Shown: piece after piece, positions 28,381-35,774 of the stretch | How the letters are laid out: each line of letters starts with the position of its first letter | How positions within the stretch are numbered: position 1 is the stretch's first letter | Assembly (NCBI RefSeq): GCF_000934545.1 | Contig: NZ_CP010554.1 | Span: forward strand, 2,666,001 to 2,730,000 | Direction of reading: 5' to 3' | DNA: 64,000 bases | Source of the DNA: Rugosibacter aromaticivorans | GTDB taxonomy: Bacteria; Pseudomonadota; Gammaproteobacteria; Burkholderiales; Rhodocyclaceae | Notes under the pieces: model-generated | Database searches by the model: none | Seen by the model: only the letters and a program-made list of their open reading frames with translations | Told to the model about the DNA's origin: nothing | Translations under genes and position numbers: made by a program

Positions 28381-29697
28381 ATGAAAAAAATACATTCCCT
28401 GTGGCTCATCAGCTATTTATTTACCGGCGGGGCCGGGGCTGCTGATCTGCTATCGGCCTATCACGATGCCGTAGCTTATGACGCACAGTTTGCTGCTGCG
28501 CGCGCGGCGCTGGATGCGGGACGCGAAAAGCTGCCGCAAGGACGCGCAGGTCTGCTGCCCAGTATCGGTTTAACAGCCAACACCGCCTGGAATGACGACC
28601 ACCGCACCCCGCGTGCCACAGGCACTGAAAACACCCTTCAGTACAACAGCAATGGCTGGACAGCCAACCTCTCGCAGCCATTGTTTCGCTGGCAAAACTG
28701 GGTTGCCTATAACCAGGCAGAGCTGGCCGTGTCTCTGGCTGAAGCACAATTTGCCCAAGCGCGCCAAGACTTGATCTTGCGTGTCGCACAGGCTTATTTT
28801 GATGTGCTGCTCGCCCAGGATGCACTCGCTACTGTGCAAACCCAAAAAACGGCGATTGCCGAACAACTTGAATCAGCTAAACGCTCGTTTGAAGTAGGCA
28901 CCACGACCATCACCGACACCAACGAAGCGCAATCGCGCTATGACTTGATCATCGCTCAGGAAATCGCTGCGCAAAATGATCTGGCTGTCAAACAGGAAAC
29001 ATTGCGCACCGTCATCGGTAAAGAAACGGGCACATTGCAAAATCTTCGCCCGGGCGCGGCCTTGATTAGCCCGCAACCGAACGACATTAACGCGTGGGTA
29101 ACCATGGCGGAGACAGCCAACCCTGGTGTTCATACGGCGCAGGCGGCGTTTGAGATTGCCACGCGCGAAATTGAAAAGCAGCGCGCCGGACATTACCCTA
29201 CGCTCGACCTGGTGGCCAGCCGCAACAGGAGCGCACTGGGTAACAGCCCGATTTTCGGTGGCAGTGACAGTCATAGCAACAGCATTGGCTTGCAGCTCTC
29301 GATTCCTGTTTTCTCCGGGGGCGCTATCGCATCAAAAGATCGCGAGGCTGTCGCACTGAAAGAAAAGGCGGCGGCCGATCTGGAAAACGCGCGCCGGCAA
29401 GCGGCGTTGGAGGCACGGCAATCCTACCTCGGCGTAAACGCCGGGCTGTCGCAAGTTAAGGCGTTCGAAGCCGCGCTGGTTTCATCGCAATCGTCGCTGG
29501 ATTCAAACAAGCTGGGATATGACGTGGGAGTGCGCATTAATATTGATGTGTTAAACGCACAAAGCCAGCTGTACGCCACGCAGCAAAGCCTTTCCAAAGC
29601 GCGGCTGGATACTTTACTTGCCTTGCTGCGCTTGAAGTCTGCGGCAGGCAACCTGACCGAGCAGGATGTGCAGGCGATTAACGCATTACTTCACTAA
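28381..29697 (+). CDS. tolC: TolC-family outer-membrane efflux channel
   Basis: 438 residues from ATG 28381 (MKKIHSLWLISYLFTGGAGA signal peptide, cleavage before ADLL); an upstream in-frame extension has no signal and is rejected. The TolC repeats are visible: DLLSAYHDAVAYDAQFAAAR, LSQPLFRWQNWVAYNQAELA, then SIPVFSGGAIASKDREAVAL, with the long helices between. It would form the trimeric exit duct for the RND pump upstream and possibly type I secretion. Its last 20 bp overlap the converging waaA 3' end. Confidence 0.94.
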   Translation: MKKIHSLWLISYLFTGGAGAADLLSAYHDAVAYDAQFAAARAALDAGREKLPQGRAGLLPSIGLTANTAWNDDHRTPRATGTENTLQYNSNGWTANLSQPLFRWQNWVAYNQAELAVSLAEAQFAQARQDLILRVAQAYFDVLLAQDALATVQTQKTAIAEQLESAKRSFEVGTTTITDTNEAQSRYDLIIAQEIAAQNDLAVKQETLRTVIGKETGTLQNLRPGAALISPQPNDINAWVTMAETANPGVHTAQAAFEIATREIEKQRAGHYPTLDLVASRNRSALGNSPIFGGSDSHSNSIGLQLSIPVFSGGAIASKDREAVALKEKAAADLENARRQAALEARQSYLGVNAGLSQVKAFEAALVSSQSSLDSNKLGYDVGVRINIDVLNAQSQLYATQQSLSKARLDTLLALLRLKSAAGNLTEQDVQAINALLH

Positions 29698-31189
29698 TCA
29701 ACGTCAGGCTGCGCGCCGTGGCACCACGATGCCGCCGTGCGAATTCACGGCCCGCCTCGCTCATACGCTGGTGTTGCGTGGGTTGCCCAGGTTGCCCCGC
29801 GTCAGCAAGCAACTCGCCTACCTGACGCACCAGATCATCGGCATCACTAATCGCCCGCGCAGCACCACAGGTCAGTGCTGCACGGGCAGCCTCGGCAAAA
29901 TTATAGGTGGATGGGCCGATCAATACCGGGGTGCCAACGACGCACGCTTCGATCAAATTCTGGCTGCCGTAGTCCTTCAAACTGCCGCCGATAAACGCCA
30001 AGTCCGCCGCGGCATACCACGCAAACATTTCACCCATGCTGTCGCCCAACAGCACGTGGGTTGTCAGTGCAATCGCGTTATCTTCGCTACGCCGCTGCAA
30101 GCATAAACCACGCTCAGTCACGAGCTTTGCCACATCATCAAAACGCTGCGGATGTCGCGGCACGATCACCAGTAGCGGGGTAGCCCCCATCACCGTATCA
30201 CCATCCGCTACGGCGAGGATCCGCAGCGACGAGGAGAGCGTACTTTGCTCGACCGTCCTGCTGCGCCGGGGCTTTATCAGAGCGTTTTTTGCTCGACCGC
30301 CTTGTAGCGCATCCACAGCGAAGCGGGCAGGGTTCTGTCCTGCCCCTTCTTGCTGTGCAGTTGTCTCATCAGTTGCTTCATCAGAGCCGACTTTTTTCGA
30401 ATTCATTGCTGAATGCCATGCATCGAGAATCAGCGCTTCTTCGCCCTCACGGGTGCTGGCTGCCAACCACACAGGGCGCGTACCCATACGGGCACGAAAC
30501 ACATGGCTCAGTGCCAGTTGCTCAGGCGGTGCATCCAGATCAAACTTAAGATTTCCCGTGACAGTAATCTCTGCCGCACCGAGCTTTGTCAAGCGTACGG
30601 CATCATCCAATGACTGCGCACCAATCGCACTGAGCGATTGCAGCGCTTGCCGCGTGAGATTCGGCCAGCGGGCATAACGCCGCGCCGAGCGCGCCGACAA
30701 CCGTGCGTTAAGCAAACACACCGGCACGCCTGCGGCACGGCATTCGGCGAGCAGATTCGGCCATAACTCGGTTTCCATAATCAGGCCGATCCGGGGTTGG
30801 TAATGGCGCAAAAAACGCCGCATCGCCCAGGGCGTATCGTAGGGCAGATAAATGCGCTCCACCGTGTTACCGAACAAGGCTGCAGAGGTCGCGCGTCCAG
30901 TGGGTGTCATGTGAGTAAACAGAATACGATGGTCAGGATAGCGGTCACGCAAGGCAGCGACCAACGGCTGCGCGGCACGTGTTTCACCCACCGAGACGGC
31001 GTGCAGCCACAGCGTGGGTGGCCGTCGGTGACCTGATAGCAAAGGCTCCGCTCGTGGAAAAAAACCCCAGCGCTCGCCCCAGTGATATAAATACTCCTTC
31101 TGCTTTCTGGCACGCCATAACAAATGAATGGCCGCCCACGGAAGCAAAGCCAGCACCGCCAAGGTATACATAAAACGCCGCATGGTCAT
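29678..31189 (-). CDS. waaA: 3-deoxy-D-manno-octulosonic acid (Kdo) transferase WaaA with an in-frame insertion
   Basis: 503 residues from ATG 31189, whose ATGA overlaps the waaC stop; a GTG at 31195 is the alternative. It adds Kdo to lipid IVA at the inner membrane. Motifs are an N-terminal anchor, LWLHAVSVGETRAAQPL, the catalytic Glu in IMETELWPNLLAECRA, LNARLSARSARRY and GGSLKDYGSQNLIEACVVGT. Typical WaaA is about 425 residues. Here about 75 extra residues lie between EEALILDAW and LLVIVPRHPQRF, hydrophilic and repeat-rich (MNSKKVGSDEATDETTAQQE...). The insertion is in frame at the interdomain junction, so activity may survive. Confidence 0.92.
   Translation of the reverse strand: MTMRRFMYTLAVLALLPWAAIHLLWRARKQKEYLYHWGERWGFFPRAEPLLSGHRRPPTLWLHAVSVGETRAAQPLVAALRDRYPDHRILFTHMTPTGRATSAALFGNTVERIYLPYDTPWAMRRFLRHYQPRIGLIMETELWPNLLAECRAAGVPVCLLNARLSARSARRYARWPNLTRQALQSLSAIGAQSLDDAVRLTKLGAAEITVTGNLKFDLDAPPEQLALSHVFRARMGTRPVWLAASTREGEEALILDAWHSAMNSKKVGSDEATDETTAQQEGAGQNPARFAVDALQGGRAKNALIKPRRSRTVEQSTLSSSLRILAVADGDTVMGATPLLVIVPRHPQRFDDVAKLVTERGLCLQRRSEDNAIALTTHVLLGDSMGEMFAWYAAADLAFIGGSLKDYGSQNLIEACVVGTPVLIGPSTYNFAEAARAALTCGAARAISDADDLVRQVGELLADAGQPGQPTQHQRMSEAGREFARRHRGATARSLTLISEVMR
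30191..30397 (-). repeat. Repeat-rich in-frame insertion in waaA with degenerate dispersed-repeat copies
   Basis: The insertion ends with a half copy of the dispersed repeat (TGGTGATACGGT on the minus strand, about 30191-30205, read VADGDTVM) and begins near a second degenerate copy (AAAAAAGTCGG, about 30387-30397, read SKKVGSD). Inside are a 12-bp direct repeat TTTGCTCGACCG (30244-30255 and 30288-30299) and two related blocks with ATCAGAGC and a T6 run (30271-30290, 30375-30397). Confidence 0.55.
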
Positions 31190-32145
31190 AGCCACGGCTG
31201 CGCTGCAGCCAACACCTCAGCGACGGCAGGGGGCGCACCTTGCATCCCCAGATTGATGGCCAAGGGCCCCGCCAAAACCCCCGTCGATGCGGGGTCAGAG
31301 GCGCAAAACAAAGCCAGCGTGGGACGGCCCACGGCAGCCGCTAAATGCACCAGCCCGGTATCCACACCCACAACTAATCGCGCGGCGGCACAGTAGCTGG
31401 CCAGGTCACGCAAGGATAAGGGTGGCAGGGCAATTGCGCCCGGAATCACTTGTGCCAAGCGGATGGCACGCGCGCGTTCAGCACGATTGCCACTGGGTAA
31501 CAAACATATGAGCCCCCGCGCAGCCAAGGCACTCCCCAGCGCCTGCCAGTGAGGCTCTGGCCACAATTTATCCGCGCGCGAGGTGACCGTTAGCAGCAGT
31601 ACCGTATTACTTGCCACAGGCGGGGATGGCGCGGGTGACGGCAGGAGCAACCCATAGTCAGGTGCCATCAAAGGCTCTGCCACGGTATAACCCAGCGCAG
31701 CAGCAGCAAGCCATCGGCTGCGCGCCACCGCATGCAGCTTATTGTCTACCGTAACCGTCTTGTTATAAAACAATGCGGCGATGGGCTCGCGCGCTGAAGC
31801 GACCGAAAAACCGGCGCGTCCTCCACACGCCAGACGCGCCAGCAGTGCGCTTTTGAGCAATCCCTGGGTATCGATGACCGTGTCGTAATTTTCACGGCGT
31901 AACGCAGCATAAAACTGGCGCATTTCATGCCATGTGCTCGCCTTGAGTAAAGACTTTCGCCAGCGCCGTAACGCGACAGGAATAACCGCTCGTACACCCG
32001 GATGCAACAGAGGAATATCCGCAAAGCTTTCTTCTACCAGCCAGTCAATCTGTGCTCGCGGAAAGGCTTTGCGCACATCCGATATCACGGGCAGGCTGTG
32101 AATAATATCCCCGAGGGATGAGGTTTTAACAAGGAGAATGCGCAT
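31186..32145 (-). CDS. waaC: Lipopolysaccharide heptosyltransferase I WaaC
   Basis: 319 residues from ATG 32145 (MRILLVKTSSLGDIIHSLPV), the family start; an upstream ATG at 32175 is less likely. It adds the first heptose to Kdo2-lipid A. GT9 motifs seen are DIIHSLPVISDVRKAFP, VIDTQGLLKSALLARLACGG, TSRADKLWPEPHW and VVGVDTGLVHLAAAVGRPTL. The stop overlaps the waaA start, which suggests coupled expression of the two inner-core enzymes. Confidence 0.95.
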   Translation of the reverse strand: MRILLVKTSSLGDIIHSLPVISDVRKAFPRAQIDWLVEESFADIPLLHPGVRAVIPVALRRWRKSLLKASTWHEMRQFYAALRRENYDTVIDTQGLLKSALLARLACGGRAGFSVASAREPIAALFYNKTVTVDNKLHAVARSRWLAAAALGYTVAEPLMAPDYGLLLPSPAPSPPVASNTVLLLTVTSRADKLWPEPHWQALGSALAARGLICLLPSGNRAERARAIRLAQVIPGAIALPPLSLRDLASYCAAARLVVGVDTGLVHLAAAVGRPTLALFCASDPASTGVLAGPLAINLGMQGAPPAVAEVLAAAQPWL

Positions 32146-32263
32146 ATCGCCGCTGATTATACGTGGCGGCATCATTACGCCAGAAACGTCTCTGGCGTGC
32201 TAAATTCAGCCGCTATCTCTGTCTATATAGCCATAGCGATTCACTGCCCACACGTTTTTTAGC

Positions 32264-33133
32264 ATGATAAAAACCCCTGTATCGGCTGTTCTGGTAACCA
32301 AAAATGCCGCGCACACGCTGCCGGCTTGTCTTGCCAGCGTTGCCTTTTGCGATGAGATTCTGGTCGTCGATTCGGGCAGTACGGATGACACGGCTGCCAT
32401 CGCGCTCAAATACGGCGCGCGGGTCATTCACTCGCACTGGCGAGGATTCGGGCCGCAAAAACAGTTTGCCGTTGGAGAAGCAGCGCACGATTGGGTGCTT
32501 TGCATTGATGCCGATGAGCGCGTCAGTGATCACTTACGTCAAAGCCTGCAGGCTGTACTTAATGACAAAACGATTGCTACACCCGCCGTATCACCAACGC
32601 CAGTGCGGTGCTTGCCTTGCACTACCTTCAGGTCGCCTCCGGGAACTTTTTATGCCTATCGCTTTGCCCGTTGCAACCGCTTCATGGGTCATTATTTACG
32701 TCATGGCGAAGGCTACCCCGATTGGAGTTTGCGTTTCTTTAACCGGCACCATGCGCAGTGGTCTGCCGACGTAGTGCACGAAAAAGTGTGTGCCACCGGC
32801 GCGGTGGGTACCCTGGCCGGCGACCTGTTGCACGATTCGGCAGAATCGCTGGCAAACTATCTGGATAAACAAAACCACTACAGCACCCTGGCCGCCAACG
32901 CGGCACGAGCGCAAGGCAAGCGTGCCCATGCCGCGCACTTACTGCTCTCGCCCCTGGTGCGATTCATCAAATTTTATTTTTTCCGGCGCGGGTTTCTCGA
33001 CGGTTTGCCTGGCTTGACGCACATCCTGATCGGCTGTGGCACCAGCTTTGTCAAGTACGCCAAAATGGCAGCCTTGCAGCGCCAGCCCCCAGACCTAACC
33101 CACCCAACCCGGCCGCCCGGCACCCACTCATGA
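32264..33133 (+). CDS. Family 2 glycosyltransferase (WaaE/LgtF-like) with a small in-frame insertion
   Basis: 289 residues. GT-A motifs are VSAVLVTKNAAHTLPACLAS, ILVVDSGSTDDTAAIALKYG, LCIDADERVSDHLR and HYLRHGEGYPDWSLRFFNRH, followed by VHEKV. This is the group that adds a beta-glucose or similar sugar to the LPS inner core. Between QAVL and AYRFARCNRF, where homologues have a short loop, there are about 25 extra residues (AVSPTPVRCLPCTTFRSPPG) that contain a degenerate dispersed-repeat copy. It is divergent to waaC and is followed by the CapD-like gene. Confidence 0.88.
   Translation: MIKTPVSAVLVTKNAAHTLPACLASVAFCDEILVVDSGSTDDTAAIALKYGARVIHSHWRGFGPQKQFAVGEAAHDWVLCIDADERVSDHLRQSLQAVLNDKTIATPAVSPTPVRCLPCTTFRSPPGTFYAYRFARCNRFMGHYLRHGEGYPDWSLRFFNRHHAQWSADVVHEKVCATGAVGTLAGDLLHDSAESLANYLDKQNHYSTLAANAARAQGKRAHAAHLLLSPLVRFIKFYFFRRGFLDGLPGLTHILIGCGTSFVKYAKMAALQRQPPDLTHPTRPPGTHS
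32584..32602 (-). repeat. Dispersed repeat copy (partial) in the glycosyltransferase insertion
   Basis: The minus strand has TGGCGTTGGTGATACGGC, matching the right two thirds of the core; the host gene reads it as AVSPTPV. Confidence 0.6.
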
Positions 33134-33175
33134 TGACAATGACTTTTTTCACAGCGCAACCAAAAGGCTGCTGAC

Positions 33176-35065
33176 GTGAACCTACGTGCCGCCTTGCGCC
33201 AGAAAAACCGCATGGGTTTGCGCATCACGCTAGTGATTCTGTTCGACCTCATCGCTGTCATATTGGCGTGGGGAATGGCTTATTCACTCCGCTATAACTT
33301 TTCGTTGCCGCAAAATTTTCCGTACGTCATCGCTATCACGCTGCCTTGGGTGCTGATCGTGCATGCGGCCGCCTTTTATCGCTTCGGGCTGTATCGCGGC
33401 ATGTGGCGTTTTGCCAGCCTGCCTGATTTGAAGCGCATTTTGCTGGCAGTGGGATTAGCGGCATTGGTCGTACCGCCGCTGTTGTTCATGGTGCAGCGTC
33501 TGATGGATGTGCCACGCTCGGTCCTGATTCTGCATCCGTTGCTGCTGGTGCTTGTCATGGGCGGTGCACGCTTTGCTTATCGTTCCTGGAAAGACGGGCA
33601 TCTACTCAGCGTGAGCGAACTCGGCCGCGAACCTTTGTTAGTGCTGGGCGCAGGCTCGGCTGGGGCAGACCTGCTGCGCGCTCTGCATGGCAACCGCACC
33701 TGGCGTGTGGTCGGTTTTCTGGACGACGATAGCAGCAAGATCGGCCGCCAGATTAACGAAGCACCCGTACTTGGGCAGCTGTCAGATATTGCCGCAACCG
33801 CAGCAGCACAAGGTGTCAAAAATGTGGTTATTGCCATGCCACAAGCCGCGGCAAACGTACGCCGACGCGCTGCAGAACTCGCCGCAGCCGCCGGGCTGAT
33901 AGTGCTCACTGTGCCCACCATGGATGATCTCCTTTCCGGCAAACTGATCATTTCGCAACTGCGTCGCGTCGCGTTAGAAGACCTGCTTGGCCGCGAGCCT
34001 ATTGCGCTGGATGAAGCAGGCCTGCGTGATTTACTCCACCAAAAGACCGTACTGGTCACCGGCGCGGGCGGCTCCATCGGTGCCGAGCTGTGCCGCCAGA
34101 TCGCACGCTTCTCGCCCCAGCGATTGGTGTTGCTCGATCAATCCGAATTATCGCTCTATCAGATGGAACAAGAATTTTCCGGCCCGCAGTTCGCCACCGT
34201 AAAGCACGCGGCACGTTACGTGATCGGCGATGTCAAAGACGCCGCACGACTGGCTGAAATTTTCGCCGAACACCGGCCGCATGTGGTGTTCCATGCCGCA
34301 GCCTACAAACATGTACCACTGATGGAAGCGGCCAATGCCTGGCAAGCCATGCGCAACAATGTGCTGGGCACATTGAACGCCGCGCGCGCTGCCATGGCCT
34401 GTGGTGCCAGCGAGTTCGTGCTGATTTCAACCGATAAGGCGGTAAACCCGACCAATGTCATGGGTGCCAGCAAACGGCTCGCAGAAGCCGTATGCCAGGC
34501 GCTGCAAAAGCAATCACAGACGCGTTTTGTGGCGGTTCGTTTTGGCAATGTCCTGGGGTCTTCCGGCAGCGTGATTCCGCTGTTTCGAGAGCAAATCGCG
34601 CGCGGCGGGCCGGTGACGGTGACGCATCCGGAGATCATCCGTTATTTCATGTTGATCCCCGAAGCCGTACAACTGGTATTGCAGGCCGGGCTGTTCGCTC
34701 ACCGCGATAGTGAAGGTGGCAAAATTTTTGTCCTGGACATGGGCGAGCCGGTAAAAATTGTTGATCTGGCGCGCGACATGATTCGGTTGTCTGGCCTTGA
34801 TGAGCACGCGATAAAAATTGAATTTACTGGTCTGCGGCCGGGCGACAAGCTTTTTGAAGAACTGCTGGCAGACAACGAATCAACACTGCCAACACCACAC
34901 CCCAAACTGCGTATTGCAAAAGCCTCAGACGCGCCTGAATCCACTTGGCTGACGGCACTCGAGGCCTGGCTTAACGCCACTTCACGCAATGAGCAAGAAG
35001 TCAAGCAAGACCTGGCAACGTGGGTGGCGGAATATCAACCACAGGGGACACCGCCTGCTCAATAA
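33176..35065 (+). CDS. WbpM/CapD-like membrane nucleotide-sugar 4,6-dehydratase
   Basis: 629 residues from a GTG start. Four N-terminal membrane helices (ITLVILFDLIAVILAWGMAY and others) precede a first Rossmann domain (LLVLGAGSAGADLLRALHGN) and the catalytic extended-SDR domain. The latter has VLVTGAGGSIGAELCRQIAR, HAAAYKHVPLMEAN and STDKAVNPTNVMGASKR, in which Met replaces the usual catalytic Tyr as in WbpM/FlaA1-type enzymes. It converts UDP-GlcNAc to a 4-keto-6-deoxy intermediate for surface polysaccharide. No O-antigen cluster follows in the window. Confidence 0.92.
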   Translation: MNLRAALRQKNRMGLRITLVILFDLIAVILAWGMAYSLRYNFSLPQNFPYVIAITLPWVLIVHAAAFYRFGLYRGMWRFASLPDLKRILLAVGLAALVVPPLLFMVQRLMDVPRSVLILHPLLLVLVMGGARFAYRSWKDGHLLSVSELGREPLLVLGAGSAGADLLRALHGNRTWRVVGFLDDDSSKIGRQINEAPVLGQLSDIAATAAAQGVKNVVIAMPQAAANVRRRAAELAAAAGLIVLTVPTMDDLLSGKLIISQLRRVALEDLLGREPIALDEAGLRDLLHQKTVLVTGAGGSIGAELCRQIARFSPQRLVLLDQSELSLYQMEQEFSGPQFATVKHAARYVIGDVKDAARLAEIFAEHRPHVVFHAAAYKHVPLMEAANAWQAMRNNVLGTLNAARAAMACGASEFVLISTDKAVNPTNVMGASKRLAEAVCQALQKQSQTRFVAVRFGNVLGSSGSVIPLFREQIARGGPVTVTHPEIIRYFMLIPEAVQLVLQAGLFAHRDSEGGKIFVLDMGEPVKIVDLARDMIRLSGLDEHAIKIEFTGLRPGDKLFEELLADNESTLPTPHPKLRIAKASDAPESTWLTALEAWLNATSRNEQEVKQDLATWVAEYQPQGTPPAQ

Positions 35066-35099
35066 ACTCGCCGCCGTATTACTGCCACCGTATCAGCAA

Positions 35100-35774
35100 T
35101 CAGCCATGCGGCGCATAGTTGCGCTGCAGCGCTGCTAACGATTGCGCGGCCAGCAGATCCACCTCATCATTAGCCGAGACAATAAAACCGGTGTCGCGCA
35201 GCAGGCCATCGGTCAGGCCGTAAATCCAGCCATGCACCGTCAGTGCCTGATCGCGCGCCCAGCTATCGCGCACCAGCGTCGTGCGGGCGACATTGATGGC
35301 TTGCTCCAGCACATTCAGCTCGCACAGGCAGGCCCAGCGCTGATGCTCGTCCGAAATGCCGGCCAGTAAATTCTGGTGTTTATCGCGCACATCCTGAATA
35401 TGGCGCAACCAGTTGTCGGCCAACCCGACCCGTGCATTATCCAGCGCGGCGCGCACCCCGCCGCACCCATAATGCCCCACCACCATGATGTGCCGCACAC
35501 GGAGCACATCAATCGCAAACTGAATAACCGAGAGGCAGTTCAAATCGGTATGCACCACCACATTGGCGATATTGCGGTGGACGAACACTTCGCCCGGTAA
35601 CAGGCCAGTGATTTCATTGGCCGGCACCCGTGAGTCCGAGCAGCCGATCCATAAATACTCCGGGGCTTGCAAGTGGGCGAGCTTGTCGAAGAAAGCGGGG
35701 TCCTCCGCACGTACACGCTCAGCCCAGTGGCGATTGGCCGCAAAAATTTTTTCCATGTTCTGTTCGCTATTCAT
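35100..35774 (-). CDS. can: Beta-class carbonic anhydrase
   Basis: 224 residues. The zinc ligands are in WIGCSDSRVPANEITGL and VVGHYGCGGVRAAL (Cys, Asp-Arg dyad, His, Cys). The segment PGEVFVHRNIANVVVHTDLN is typical of the E. coli Can type. It hydrates CO2 to bicarbonate in the cytoplasm. Its start overlaps the asmA stop by 4 bp (ATGA). Confidence 0.96.
   Translation of the reverse strand: MNSEQNMEKIFAANRHWAERVRAEDPAFFDKLAHLQAPEYLWIGCSDSRVPANEITGLLPGEVFVHRNIANVVVHTDLNCLSVIQFAIDVLRVRHIMVVGHYGCGGVRAALDNARVGLADNWLRHIQDVRDKHQNLLAGISDEHQRWACLCELNVLEQAINVARTTLVRDSWARDQALTVHGWIYGLTDGLLRDTGFIVSANDEVDLLAAQSLAALQRNYAPHG

Noticed and set aside
35066..35100. A repeat copy between the CapD-like and carbonic anhydrase genes (CCACCGTATCAGCAATC)
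   Set aside because: The match is limited to the ACCGTATCA word and the rest diverges.
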